From NCBI GenBank assembly GCA_963932145.1, contig OZ010599.1:40862393-40926392 (forward strand): a DNA stretch of 64,000 nucleotides, given 5' to 3'. The position numbers and the translations under genes are program-made. Shown here piece by piece: positions 22,679 through 34,290 of this stretch. The first letter of the stretch is position 1. Each line of letters begins with the position of its first letter. The notes beneath the pieces are model-generated. The model was not told the DNA's origin and made no database searches. It was given only the letters and a program-made list of their open reading frames with translations. This DNA comes from Acanthosepion lycidas. Taxonomy: Eukaryota > Mollusca > Cephalopoda > Sepiida > Sepiidae.

Positions 22679-23539
22679 AAATAGTAAACAACTTGATAAA
22701 ATATCTCAAAAAGAAAAAAGGGTGCTCTTGTTCTAATTTTTTTAAGTTTGCTAAAATAAAATTAGTATTTCTTTGTTGGGTATCAGCCACTGACTCAAGG
22801 TTCACAGTTTATATCTAGTAGGACAATATATAAATAAAACTACAAAGACGGTGTGGGTGCTGAGGTGATTCTATTAATCTCATTCCTTATCTCTCTGCCT
22901 TTTAGTTTTGAAGCATTAATTGATGAGTGCTCAAGCTCCAGGGGACCCCCCCCCCCACAGGCAGTACGCTTCTCTTTCAGGAAGAGGCTAGTGCCTGAGG
23001 TGTCTCTAAAGGGGAAATGCTGAAAGGATTTTAGCAATTTTTGTCTCTAGTTTCATTTTAAAATTTGTTCTTATGCTACACCCTGTTTGTGAGCATGTAT
23101 GGTTAGATGTCACAGAGATGATTCTTTTTAGTTATTTGATAGAATAGTAGTTACTGAGGAAACCACAAGATTTACTGCAAAGTGAGATACAGTAAAGCTC
23201 AAAGGAGTAAATGTCCTTACAGTTAAAATAAGTGGAATACAATATTCAAAGCAAAATATTCACCAGATTAAAATTTTTAACATATTTTTATTTTCATTGA
23301 GAATTAATCCTGGGATTTTAGAATCTACAAGTTTTTTAAGCAAGATGATTCTTTCATTTACACTTTGTTGTCAAGTTTAAGTTTCAAGTGGTCAGCAAGC
23401 AAAATGTTTCTGTAATATTACCATTTGTCTATGCATTGAATATTACTGCCATGTCTGGTCTGGTCTGGTGCTCCTACTATATATCTCAAAATTATTTTAC
23501 AAGATTCAAAGAAGCATTTGTAATATAATCGATCTCGAC
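22679..23539. other. Intergenic DNA with a C run
   Basis: A C run lies at about 22946-22957 within a slightly more GC-rich patch (22850-23010). The 65-codon minus frame crossing it shows no recognised motif. Confidence 0.45.
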
Positions 23540-23945
23540 ATGGCTTCCTTCTATGTTTTCTACAAATATTTTCATGGCAATCATTTTGTTGAGCTGTTCT
23601 CTTTAGTGACTTGACTGCATGAATTTAAGCATACTACTATAGATTTGCAACTAAGTTTCACCATTTTACTGTTGAACTTTGGTAGATGCCATCGGTTCTA
23701 TTCTAATAGTTTTTCTCTTGCTTTTGACCTGTGAAACTCCTTTCTGATTTCTTGCTTCCCTGCTGCCTAATCTCCAAAAATTTAAATGCAATATCAATTG
23801 CCATCTTCTGACTTCCTGAATCCTGTTCCTTTGTTGTTCTTTTCCTCATTTCTCTTCTCTAGTCTTTTCATTCTCTTTTACTCCCTGTAACACCTTGCAT
23901 CTTACTGGCATTATCACCTTTCTTGGGGTGAAATGTTTAAAACAA
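23540..23945 (+). mobile_element. LINE-A 3' end
   Basis: The copy runs from tttctacaaatattttcatgg through the LWNSLP-equivalent region (gtgaaactcctttctgatt) to the 3' UTR (ccttgcatcttactggc..cttggggtgaaatgttta). Several in-frame stops. Its tttctacaaatattt supplies the empty site for the mariner MITE in the 33.8 kb copy. Confidence 0.7.
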
Positions 23946-24111
23946 AATATATATTAAGGTTTGACATATAGCTTTCAGGTTTCATGTCCAGTGTTGTAAT
24001 AATTTGTTAGGAAGTTTGGTTTTTTTTAATCTTTGATTTCTTTACATTTATGATATGGCTTCTTATTATCCTCACTTTTCTTTACACTGTAAATAAATTA
24101 AAATGTTTTAG
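23946..24111. other. AT-rich spacer
   Basis: Nothing recognised. Confidence 0.5.
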
Positions 24112-24114
24112 TAA

Positions 24115-24345
24115 CTGTTGTAACCTAGGGAATGTTACTGAATAGAATAATCAAATGAAGGTTGGTAATGAACAACTTAGGACAAACAACACATATAAGA
24201 TTTGACAGTATTGCTTAGAAGTAGTCAATTTCTAGAAGTGAGTCAAGTGAATTCCACAATGAATCTCCAACTCTAGACCCACATACAGTATTTACTATTG
24301 TATATATGTGAATACCTATTATCATCCGTAGGTATGCTACCACAG
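24115..24345. mobile_element. Harbinger-like MITE, 231 bp, TAA target duplication
   Basis: The ends ctgttgtaacc and ggtatgctaccacag are imperfect inverted repeats (ctgttgta against ctgtggta). TAA flanks both sides (24112-24114 and 24346-24348). The whole interior aligns in reverse orientation with 39308-39556: both carry acatacagtatttactattg-like and cacaatgaatctccaac-like blocks. A TAA target duplication is typical of PIF/Harbinger elements. No transposase is encoded. Confidence 0.7.
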
Positions 24346-24348
24346 TAA

Positions 24349-24402
24349 CATAACTAACATTTGAAATATCAGTCACTAATAAGGTCTTTTAGGCTTGATA
24401 TG

Positions 24403-24436
<34 letters not shown>

Positions 24437-25309
24437 GCAGCAAAAAGTTTTGTATTTGAAATAGATAGCATTTATTCTTAGTTGCTACTTGATCTGCCTG
24501 GGTTTTGAACAGCAAAGCTTAGAACAATTTGAAAAAAAAAAAATTACCACTTAGCCATTACTTTGGTGGATGCATTGTATGCTAAAAATTAATTTAAAAT
24601 GTTGTCTTCCCACAAACGCAGTGAGATGTAACAAGACTGCATATAATAATCACTCAGGCTGAATAGTTGGAAAATGTCTATTGACACAATCAAACAAAAA
24701 AAAAAAAAAAAAATTGAATGTGGAGACATTGAAAATAGAGGCTTGTGTTTTTCTAATAGTTTGTTGTCTTAAAAGAACAACAATCACTTTTTTCTTTTTC
24801 TTTTTTATGGTGATATTTTGTTTTACATATTGGAAAGAAAAGATGACAAAATAAAGAAAAGAAAATATCTTTAGACAGTTGTTGAAGAAGTAGATCTGGG
24901 AGGATTTTGCTCTTACTAGTAGACAGTTTGGATGAGTCAGTGTTTTCCAAAGTATCAATCAATACGTGAAGATGAATAAGAAATATAATCACTCAAAAAC
25001 TAAGTATATAAATATAAAGTGACATCTTAAAGATTAACATCACTGAGACACATTTACTATATGTGGAAGATAAGAATTTATTACTGCAAGATGAAAGTAT
25101 ACAAATACCTACCAACCTCTGTCCACAACATACTTGTGGAAAATATGGCCATAATAGTCTCATCCACATGTAAAAAAAAAAAAAAAAAAGTGTAAAAATG
25201 ATAGCAGCATTAATAATGAAAAATCAAACTCTTAGTAATATCAACTAGGAACATGGCCACAATGTGCAGACCCCATTTGGAAACCTGAAAGAAAAACATT
25301 CCCATCCTT

Positions 25310-25316
<7 letters not shown>
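24349..25316. other. AT-rich intergenic DNA, nothing recognised
   Basis: A T run lies at 24406-24433 and A runs at 24532-24543, 24695-24712 and 25171-25189. No gene is supported. Confidence 0.5.
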
Positions 25317-25361
<45 letters not shown>

Positions 25362-25480
25362 ATGAGGAAAAACTATACTTAGCCAACGTGTTTCATCATC
25401 TAACAGACTGACAAAACTACAGTTTCCTCTTTTTTATTCATTTTGTCTTTTCTGCAGATACTCCATCTGAGAATACTTAT

Positions 25481-25528
<48 letters not shown>
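25317..25528. repeat. Two AT-type microsatellites
   Basis: (TA)n at about 25317-25358 and (AC)n(AT)n at about 25481-25527, separated by about 120 bp of unrecognised sequence. Confidence 0.85.
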
Positions 25529-25530
<2 letters not shown>

Positions 25531-25539
25531 CACATTCAG

Positions 25540-25712
25540 TTAAAAAAAAAAAAAAAAAAAAGACCTCCTTGTTAATGGCTAATAGATTAACCAAAAGTGC
25601 TTGTATCAATAGAACATTTGTACAGTTTTTACACACTCTGTCCAGAAAGGAAAATACAAAGAAAATATAAGAAAAATTTAATAAAAGGCTTAATCATATT
25701 GCTTTGCCAATT
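25540..25712 (+). repeat. Copy of the 63.3 kb repeat without its MITE
   Basis: After an A run (25542-25560), ctccttgttaatggct, ccaaaagtgcttgtatc, ttgtacagtttttac, ctgtccagaaa and aagaaaaatttaataaaagg align with 63305-63368 joined directly to 63523-63600. The copy therefore shows the site before insertion of the MITE at 63369-63522. Confidence 0.6.
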
Positions 25713-25725
25713 TTCTTCATTGAAA

Positions 25726-25730
<5 letters not shown>

Positions 25731-25771
<41 letters not shown>

Positions 25772-25792
25772 CACACACACACACACACACAA
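25731..25792. repeat. (TA)n(CA)n compound microsatellite
   Basis: TA block to about 25764, then CA to about 25792. Reading frames on both strands across it encode only YI/HT or VC/YI repeats. Confidence 0.9.
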
Positions 25793-25799
25793 CACATTC

Positions 25800-26085
25800 C
25801 ATAAGCTTGGATGGGTGTGCAGGTGATGTAATGGATAATGGCTTGGAATTGCTAAATGGAGAGCAGATTTCCAATTCTCATTTGGTTTGTTATATTCACT
25901 TGCATGCAAATACCTTTTGAGAAATGTATGAATCCACCCATTCTCCCCACAGCTATGGTATAATTAGTAAGACTTGTCTCACTAAACCATTATTATCAAA
26001 AAAACTTATTACAATCTAAAAATATTTCCTGGCTTTAAATAAACCTGCAAAGGGTTGTTAAATCATAGAAAACAAATCAATCAAA
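25800..26085 (+). mobile_element. tRNA-derived SINE
   Basis: A-box-like tgatgtaatggataatggc near 25823-25841, a weak B-box region near 25872-25885, then gttatattcacttgcatgc, agctatggtataattag and ctggctttaaataaacc. The last parts align with 56540-56790. The Pol III promoter looks eroded. Confidence 0.55.
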
Positions 26086-26159
26086 TAACAACCACCAATC
26101 TAGATTGAGAAGTCTAACTAAACAAAATTGTGCATTCCTTAAATAGGTAATTAAAACCA

Positions 26160-26335
26160 TGCTCTATCAACGTGGCTTTCATAGCTGAATTTGTAAAGGC
26201 ATGTTTTGGCTATACAAATAGTTTTCCTGATGGAAAAGGGGATACTAGTTTGATTCCTGTTGGAGGCACAGTCATTTAGTCAGACTTCTTAATCTATGCC
26301 AGTTGTTAATTTTATTGCTTAAGAAAATAAAAATA
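26160..26335 (+). mobile_element. tRNA-like SINE head
   Basis: acgtggctttcatagctg and gtaaaggcatgttttggct resemble a tRNA-like 5' half, and tagtttgattcctg near 26249-26262 is a B-box-like match. A body with ggaggcacagtcattt and gacttcttaatc follows, then an A-rich tail to 26350. Probably a different SINE subfamily. Confidence 0.45.
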
Positions 26336-26560
26336 AAAAAAATAAAAACATGGAGAGCAACTCGAAGAAATATATTTTTTGTTACTATAGCCTTTATTTT
26401 TAGTGGCTAAGCATATTGAGGTATCTGTATTTTTTAATTTATTTTTTTATTTTCTTAAACAGTGATATTAATTACAAATATGTGTACCTACTAAAAATAA
26501 TTATAGTAATAAGAAATGTCAGATAAAAAAAAATAAAAAAAATATTATCCATTTATTTAT

Positions 26561-26623
<63 letters not shown>

Positions 26624-26689
26624 TGAAAATGGTATTTTTATTTATTTTCAACTTTTGTATAAAGGATAACAGAATATGAAGTCTTATAT
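26336..26689. other. AT-rich DNA with (TA)n
   Basis: (TA)n at 26568-26619, flanked by tattttta..caacttt repeats that are nearly inverted (gttgaaaat against attttcaac, 26622-26652). No gene. Confidence 0.6.
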
Positions 26690-26850
26690 GCTTTGCTATT
26701 CAGACCAGCATGCTCAATTTGGTTATATTCACATTTCAGATATTGTACTTTCTGGCCTTCTTCAGATATTCATTTTTGTACTTGATTACCTTCTTTAAAT
26801 TTTAGAATTTAATCTTTTATCCAATCTATGGGAGTAAATTAAATAATTCT
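26690..26850 (-). mobile_element. SINE-C fragment
   Basis: Reverse-strand match to the SINE-C central block: ctggccttcttcagatat, tttaatcttttatccaatc and tatgggagtaaatt. Head and most of the tail are lost. Confidence 0.5.
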
Positions 26851-27790
26851 CATTATGCTTTCACCAATGTATCTCTGTGGATTAATTAAATGCTTTAGTT
26901 AAAAATTTGAAGGTTAATAACTACAAAAATTTCTAATCATCTATTAGTTAATTTGTTGTAAATAGAATTCATGAACCCCTACAATGAGTAGTTAAATATG
27001 GTGGTTTTTCAACCAGCTGGAATGGTCAAGATAAATATTCACACAGAGGATACATTTGACAGATTTGCGTTACTCAAGTGTGTATTTTCTGCATGTGTAG
27101 ATAAATTATTTGAACACACATTTTCAGCATTAAACATCTTCACTTCAAGAACACTGTAGATGTGTATTTTTAAGAAAACTTCCTAATTTATTAGTGAAAG
27201 TATTCTTATTATTAATAATGATATTCTTTTAAATGTAGAGATCTTTTTTCTTACATTGAGTTCTTTCATTGAAGAACTTGAAAATCTTGGTGGACAATTA
27301 AAATACAAATTATTAGTTACATTTGGGTATTATCAACTTCACAATAATTGACGAAAATTACATTCAAGTACTCAATGTTTATTTGACCTTGGTAGGATTT
27401 AATTTACCAGCATAAGCACTCAACAATGAAATACCATAAAAATTGGTAGAGTATGTGAATTTTCTCTATCAGAAATGCTTTGAAAAGGACAAGGCAGACA
27501 TTGTAAATTAGGCTAAGTTTGTCAATGACTCCAATGTAAAGCAAATGCTATGATAATAGGTACAAGAACATCCTAATAATTGTCTAAAGCAAAAGGCTTC
27601 ATGTGAAACAAAAATTACTTATGGCCAACCCAAAATCCAAATGACAGTTTGTCCAAGTGGTTTTTACAAACCCTTTTTATCACAAACAAGGGACAGTAGT
27701 CAAGGAGTTAACCAAGTGTGAACTCTAGACAGGACAATTTGCAAATCCTGAAATTGGGGTTTTATTAATGTCAGCTATGTGAGGTCAACA
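26851..27790. other. Intergenic DNA, nothing recognised
   Basis: AT-rich, no supported gene, RNA or repeat. Confidence 0.45.
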
Positions 27791-27794
27791 GGAA

Positions 27795-29160
27795 GGTCTC
27801 TAACACTCACTCTCTCAGCCTTCTCACTCACTCTCTCTCAGCCTTCTCACTCACTCTCTCTCAGCCTTCTCACTCACTCTCTCTCAGCCTTCTCACTCAC
27901 TCTCTCTCAGCCTTCTCACTCACTCTCTCTCTCTCTCAGCCTTCTCACTCACTCTCTCAGCCTTCTCACTCACTCTCTCTCTCTCTCTCTCAGCCTTCTC
28001 ACTCACTCTCTCTCTCTCTCTCTCTCAGCCTTCTCACTCACTCTCTCTCTCTCTCTCTCAGCCTTCTCACTCACTCTCTCTCTCTCTCTCTCAGCCTTCT
28101 CACTCACTCTCTCTCTCTCTCAGCCTTCTCACTCACTCTCTCTCTCTCTCAGCCTTCTCACTCACTCTCTCTCTCAGCCTTCTCACTCACTCTCTCTCTC
28201 AGCCTTCTCACTCACTCTCTCTCTCAGCCTTCTCACTCTCTCTCTCTCTCAGCCTTCTCACTCACTCTCTCTCTCTCAGCCTTCTCACTCACACTCTCTC
28301 TCTCTCAGCCTTCTCACTCACTCTCTCTCTCTCAGCCTTCTCACTCACTCTCTCTCTCTCAGCCTTCTCACTCACTCACTCTCTCTCAGCCTTCTCACTC
28401 ACTCTCTCTCAGCCTTCTCACTCACTCTCTCTCAGCCTTCTCACTCACTCTCTCTCTCAGCCTTCTCACTCACTCTCTCTCTCAGCCTTCTCACTCACTC
28501 TCTCTCTCAGCCTTCTCACTCACTCTCTCTCTCAGCCTTCTCACTCACTCTCTCTCTCAGCCTTCTCACTCACTCTCTCTCTCAGCCTTCTCACTCACTC
28601 TCTCTCTCAGCCTTCTCACTCACTCTCTCTCTCAGCCTTCTCACTCACTCTCTCTCTCAGCCTTCTCACTCACTCTCTCTCAGCCTTCTCACTCACTCTC
28701 TCTCAGCCTTCTCACTCTCTCTCTCTCAGCCTTCTCACTCTCTCTCTCTCAGCCTTCTCACTCTCTCTCTCTCTCAGCCTTCTCACTCTCTCTCTCTCTC
28801 AGCCTTCTCACTCTCTCTCTCTCTCAGCCTTCTCACTCTCTCTCTCTCTCAGCCTTCTCACTCTCTCTCTCTCTCAGCCTTCTCACTCTCTCTCTCTCTC
28901 AGCCTTCTCACTCACTCTCTCTCAGACCCTCTCTCTCTCAGGCCCCCTCTCTCTCTCAGGCCCCCTCTCTCTCTCTCAGGCCCCCTCTCTCTCTCTCAGG
29001 CCCTCTCTCTCTCAGGCCCTCTCTCTCTCTCTCTCTTAGACCCTCTCTCTCTCTTAGACCCTCTCTCTCTCTCAGACCCTCTCTCTCTCTCTCAGACCCT
29101 CTCTCTCTCTCTCAGACCCTCTCTCTCTCTCTCTCTCTCTCTCAGACCCTCTCTCTCGAT
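27795..29160. repeat. CT-rich tandem array, ~1.36 kb
   Basis: The basic unit cagccttctcactcactctc is followed by a variable number of CT steps (unit about 23-35 bp) and is repeated about 50 times up to 28920. The right part changes to cagaccctctctct, caggccccctctctct and cttagaccctctct units. A continuous 470-codon plus frame crosses it only because the unit lacks stops. Its product would be a monotonous L/S/T/H/P repeat, so it is not called a gene. Confidence 0.9.
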
Positions 29161-29904
29161 GGAGAAATATTTGTTGATGACCCGAACTTAAAGAACCTAT
29201 TGCTTTACAGGGGATATTCATTATGAGTTCTTTCCAGTCTCTATTGTCCACCCCCCAAATCAAAAAAAAAATCTTTTCAAATACTAATAAACATCATAAT
29301 GGATTTTAGCCAGACTACAGGATGCTGTTTTGCATAAAGTGTATAAAATAAAAGAACATGAAACTTGAAAAGTGTTGAATGTATTTAGCCTGGTATAAAT
29401 TTAATGGGTTCCCTTTAGTTTTAATTATCTTCTTTTTTTTTCTCTCTTTATACGGAGAAAATGTAAATAAATGAATTTTTTTTAGGCTGCCTGCAGAGTG
29501 TTGCTTTTTATTTGTGTGTGCATTAGTGTTTGAATAGCTAGCTCCTCACCATTTAGCTGTAAATTTTATAAATTTACATTTAATATAGCAAATGAAAAAT
29601 AAGATTGTTCAAATAAAGACTTTTTGATTTGAATATTTGATAATGCTGTAGCTCAGAAGAGCGTTCCTGTTCTTAATGGTCTTGTTTTGGAAGAAAAATA
29701 AATAAATAATTGAAAATTTGATTTCAAGATTCTCATTAGTTTCAATAATTTACATGTATTGTTTTGTGCAGTAACTTTGTTTTATTGTTATCATAAACAC
29801 AATTTATTTTAGTTAATCTTTATTTTATGTGTAGCAGTAAAGCAAACCCGGACAAATAAACAAGTATCAAATGTGTGGCTTGATTAACTACTTTTATGTG
29901 ATTG
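29161..29904. other. AT-rich intergenic DNA, nothing recognised
   Basis: No gene or repeat supported. Confidence 0.5.
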
Positions 29905-30590
29905 TCCCTTCAGGATTGGCAATCATGGCTCTCCACAATTTCCAGTCATTTGTCACCCTTAATAACTGTTGTCTTTTACCATCTCTCCCAAACCCTACTC
30001 TGCCATCTATTCGCTCAAGCTCACTAGGTAGGTTATACATTGTTTTTCTCTGTCCCTCTAGCCTTCAATCTGTCCTGTGAGTATCAAATTTTCAAAGAAC
30101 TCTTTCCTCCTCATGTGTCCTAGATATTTTAACAATCTCTTCATGATATTAAGTGTAAGTGTCTTTTTTGTTACTTTTGTCTCTAGAACATAGACATTGC
30201 TCACATGTTCAATCCATGGTATTCTCAGCATCCTTCTGTAGAACCACAATTCTTTTGCTTCAAGTCTCTTCATGTGCATTTCTTTCCTCTGCCCCTCTTA
30301 CCTTCAATCTTTCCTGTGAGTATCAAATTTTTCAAGCCCTCTATCCTCTTTATGTGCTGCAGAAATTTCAACTGTCTTTTTCTGATGTTAATTATAAGTC
30401 TCTCTTTTGTTGCCATTGCCTTTAGAACTTTGTCATTCCCCACATGTTCAGTCCATGATATTTTCAGTATCCTTCTGTAGAACCACATTTTTGTTGCTTC
30501 AAGTCTTGTCTTCATCTGTGAGGAGATTGTCCAGCATTCACTGTTATATTAGAAGACTGATACTATATAAGAGTTCTTTTCTTTGTTTCT
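29905..30590 (-). mobile_element. LINE-B C-terminus with internal duplication
   Basis: Minus frames show the segment twice. At 30515-30290: LEATKMWFYRRILKISWTEH, ..RQLKFLQHIKR, ..LILTGKIEGKRG. At 30279-30062: LEAKELWFYRRMLRIPWIEH, ..LKYLGHMRRKE, ..LILTGQIEG. The C-terminus then runs on to the final residues near 29915. The segment from the WFYRR block to IEGK is thus present in two diverged tandem copies. The 5' end (30540) shows the ECWTISSQM-equivalent. Dead copy. Confidence 0.7.
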
Positions 30591-30835
30591 AAGAATATTT
30601 TTTTCTTAATACTTTGCTCAGCTTTTGAAAGGTACCTTTCACTATACCAATGCACCTTTTGGATTTCTGTGTCACACATCATTTGAATATTAAAAATTTT
30701 CTTTGTACAAAGCAAATGAGGTAGAAAATAAATTGTGTGGAAATGTGGGCTCAACTTTTGGCTCAACTTTAACCCCATATTAATTTAACTTGAGTCATAG
30801 ATTTTGATACTTTCACTCTGATTTTTTTTTATCAT

Positions 30836-30960
30836 TTCACCCCGAGCAAAACAAAAAGCTACTAAGACACAAAGGGTTTGAAGAGTTATGAGAAAAATAC
30901 ATTATTAAGGAGAGAAGCCAATAAAAGAATGGAAATGTTTCACAAAATCTCAACGCCAAA
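30836..30960 (-). mobile_element. LINE-A 3' tail fragment
   Basis: atttcaccccgagcaa, ctactaagacacaaaggg and gagagaagccaataaaagaa are the reverse complement of the LINE-A 3' UTR. The coding part is absent or too diverged to see. Confidence 0.5.
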
Positions 30961-32087
30961 CCAACATGAAAATTTTGAATAACTAAAAGTGCCTGCTTCC
31001 TATTTATCTCAGCCAGCTGAATTCTGATGTTTGATAAAATGTCAGATCATCTAACTTGAATTGTATTTGATCTAGGTCTCCAAACACTAATTTTGTAAGT
31101 ATTTAAATAAATCATCATATAAATGCAAAGTTAAACAATATTACTTAAATGAATGAAATTTCCTTTGTAAACTCATAAAACATTGAAATATTCCTCGATC
31201 TTTCTTAAGAAAACTAGTTTATTGCTTAAATACTTATCTATTTTGTTTTTTTTGTTTTCTTTTTCTTAGCGAAATTAATATGAAAGATCAGTAGTTCCTA
31301 TCTTTCACCTAGACTTAAACTTTTGTTTGCTTACTTTAGTAGCAAAAAAGGTCATCAAGTTAGGGTCAGAAAGGAAAACATACATACACACATTAATAAT
31401 AAATATACATTTTGTTCCTCCCCATTTGGTACAACCAGAGTTGCATACATGAAACAATCATCAGGTTCAGATTGAAAACTATTCTAAAATTTCAATTTTA
31501 ATATTTTCATATTTATAGTTTTAAAATAGTGGAGGAGTCCATTTATTTGTTGGGAGATATATATAGTGTGTGGACTTGTATGCAAATCACTAGTGTGACT
31601 GAAGTGTCACATATACAAACATAAAAACTGAATGCAGAAATCAACAGGAGATCCCTCCCTCCCTCCCCCTCTCTCTCTCTCAGTTGTATGGATTAGTTAC
31701 AATCAAACTAATATCCATACAACTGAATATGTTAGCTCTATTACAGATTGTGAACACTTTCCACTAAGTACCGTAGGACAAATGTTTGGTAATCATTGCA
31801 AAGGTTTCTTAAAGTATAAGTTTGATAATAATTTTCATTCTTTTTTCAATGACTCTAGGAGCTCTTTTTCATTTTTTTTTTTTTTCTTTTCACTCTGTCA
31901 AATTCATCCCATGCTAATTCTAGGTGTGGCTTCAAACTTTTGAACTGTAGTGTGTGTGTGTGTTTGTGTGTGTGTGTGCCTCTTGATATTAGCAATGTCT
32001 CATTTTGAGGCAGCTGTACAAAAGCCTAACTATCTAAATTTGTGACTTGAACTGTTGATTTCAAAGATTATAGTCCAGTGGCTGAAG

Positions 32088-32120
<33 letters not shown>

Positions 32121-33249
32121 CAGCATTTTGTTTACCTATCCCAAAATAAAATAGATAAAAAAAATATTTTTTTTTTACTTCATGTCTCTCCAAGGAAGCT
32201 TGGCAAGTTATGTTATGTCCTGGACATAAGAGATAATATATTATCTTTAGTTGATAAACCCTGTATAACTTTAACGCTTTCTTTAATGACTATCCCTTAA
32301 AAACTCAGCAGGAAAATAAACCACTTAAAATTCTTTGCAAGGCTTGCCTATCTCCTTCACATTATAGTTATATCTGCCAAAAAAAACATTGTCTTCTTGA
32401 TGTTTGTCTCTTCTCTGGATCCCATGAGTCCAGTTAGCATTCATGAAGAGTGTAAATATGAAATGCCTTTGGCTGGAATTTACTTGATAAATAATACAAG
32501 CATTGTCTAGTCTATGTATTCTAAGATTATAGAATACCTTTTTGTATATACTTGTAGAAAAATACAACTAGAATTGAAAATAGACTTATTTGTTTTTTGT
32601 TTTGTTATCTACTATATTGTAAATAAATTAACATGCGGTAATTACTGCCTCATCACAAGTATCTTTTCGATGTCAGTTAATAAAAGTAGCTGACCATATA
32701 GCAATTTATTAAAGTTGATTTTCTTAGAAGAAGAAGAATGATAATGTTTGTGTGCGTGTGTCAGTTTAATGCTTTCAATAATTTTTAATGTTTTTAATGA
32801 TTAAAATATGCTTTAATTAAACATAACATTTTAAACATTAATTAAACTTGATTTTAATTATTTAAATGATTTGATTTTAATTCTGTTTTAATGCTTTCAA
32901 GTTATTTAATAAAAGTAACTAACCAAAGTGTAATCTATTGAAGCTGGTATTCTTATACCCACAACAACAATGATAATATGTGTGTGTGTGTGTGCGCGTG
33001 TGTCAGGTTAATCATTTAGAGATTTTTAATTCTTATAAAATATGATTCAAATTTAGCACACCCAATTCCTTTAATACTAGGACACTATTTCATATTTAGA
33101 TTTTTATTTGATTTAACATAGCATTAGAAACTTAACTATAAAAACTTATAAATAGTATCATTCCCACCTTCATAAATGTTAGGTATCAATCTATTGAGTA
33201 CTTAATAGTACTGTGTTTATAGAATAGTTTATTCAATAAATTTTCTAGT

Positions 33250-33250
<1 letters not shown>
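30961..33250. other. AT-rich intergenic DNA
   Basis: Contains CT-rich 31654-31680, (TG)n at 31951-31979 and 32979-33003, and T runs at 31870-31885 and 32091-32120. A hairpin lies at 31681-31725, listed separately. No gene supported. Confidence 0.5.
31681..31725. repeat. Short inverted repeat (hairpin)
   Basis: cagttgtatggattagt (31681-31697) pairs with actaatatccatacaactg (31707-31725) with a two-base bulge and a 9-nt loop, directly 3' of a CT run. Confidence 0.6.
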
Positions 33251-33251
<1 letters not shown>

Positions 33252-33283
<32 letters not shown>

Positions 33284-33650
33284 CGGAATCATTCCAGGCA
33301 AGGCAATGATGCCATTAAAACACAATGGCTTACAGGGTCTGGAAAAATTACGAACAGAAACATTAATGATGAGAAGAGAGTAATTAGGTGGACAGTAGAT
33401 AGCGATTGATATTGCATTTAAATTTTTTAAGATTAAAGTTGGCTGGGAAGCATGGTGTTGGAAGGGAGTTCCACAAGTGAGAAGTGTAAGAGAAGAAATT
33501 ATTAGCATAGAATTTACAGCTACATCTAGCCAGCTCAACTGTAAATTGATGAAAACTTGATGCCAGTTTAGTACTGCACTTAAATTCAAAAACTCTAGGT
33601 ACCATAGTGAAGAGCTCATTCGAATAATTACCATGAAAGTATTAATTTGA
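33252..33650 (-). mobile_element. LINE-A 3' end, best preserved coding
   Basis: Minus frames encode QFTVELARCSCKFYANNFF, YTSHLWNSLPTPCFPANF and NLKKFKCNINRYLLST (73 codons from 33605), then in a shifted frame a tail ending at the poly-A (poly-T on plus, 33254-33282). ELAR..NSF..T..LWNSLP..FP..NL..FK is the classical C-terminus of CR1/Jockey-group reverse transcriptases. 5'-truncated and frameshifted. Confidence 0.75.
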
Positions 33651-33689
33651 TTTTGATTAATTGATTTGCAATTAATTTGAAGAGTAATA

Positions 33690-34290
33690 ATTTTATAGCA
33701 TTGAGATTCTTGACAAAATTCAAGGAAGCATCTTTAATATAATTGATCCTAATCTGGCAACATGACTTCAGTCATTTTCTTTTTGACATGACTTTCCTCT
33801 GTCTTTTCTATTAGGTTGGTGCAAAAATAATGGCGTAATAATGTTGTTTTTTGACGTTAAAAAATACGTGAAAAAACGACATTATTACGTCATTATTTTT
33901 GCACCAACCTAATACAAATATTTTCATGGTAATTGTTCTGATGAGCTTTCCTCCTTAGTGCCTTAACTGCATGAATTTAAGCATGCTACTAAATTCACAA
34001 ATAGGTCTCACTGTTTTACTGTTGAACTAGCTAGATGCAACCGTCAGTTCTATTCTAATAGTTTGCTTTTATGCACTTCTCACCTGTAGAACCCCTTTCC
34101 AATTTCTTGCTTCCTTGTATTCTACAATCTTCAAAAATTTAAATGCAATATCAATCACCATCTTTTGTTTTCCTCAATCCTGTTCTTTTATTGTCCTGTC
34201 CCTCATTTCTCCTCACTAAAGTCTTCTCATTCTCTTTAACTCCCTGCGTTCTAGTGGCATTATCAACTTGCTTGGGGTGAAATGATTAAA
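33690..34290 (+). mobile_element. LINE-A 3' end carrying a MITE
   Basis: Plus-orientation copy: ttgacaaaattcaaggaagc, ..cttttcta, then the mariner MITE, then caaatattttcatggtaatt, ..gtagaacccctttcc (LWNSLP region), aatttaaatgcaatatc and the 3' UTR ending cttggggtgaaatgatt plus an A run. It lies tail to tail with the minus copy at 33252-33650. Confidence 0.7.
33812..33912. mobile_element. MADE1-like mariner MITE, 101 bp
   Basis: Begins ttaggttggtgcaaaaataa and ends ttatttttgcaccaacctaa, a perfect 20-bp terminal inverted repeat. Nearly the whole element is palindromic. TA flanks both sides (33810-33811, 33913-33914). The ends are close to those of the Hsmar1/MADE1 mariner lineage (ttaggttggtgcaaaagtaa, from memory). 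Inserted at the TA/CA of tttctacaaatattt in a LINE-A copy. Confidence 0.85.

Noticed and set aside
27779-29191. 470-codon continuous plus-strand frame
   Set aside because: It translates only the CT-rich array into L/S/T/H/P repeats, with no initiation context, splice sites or non-repeat domain. The frame is open because the unit lacks stop codons.
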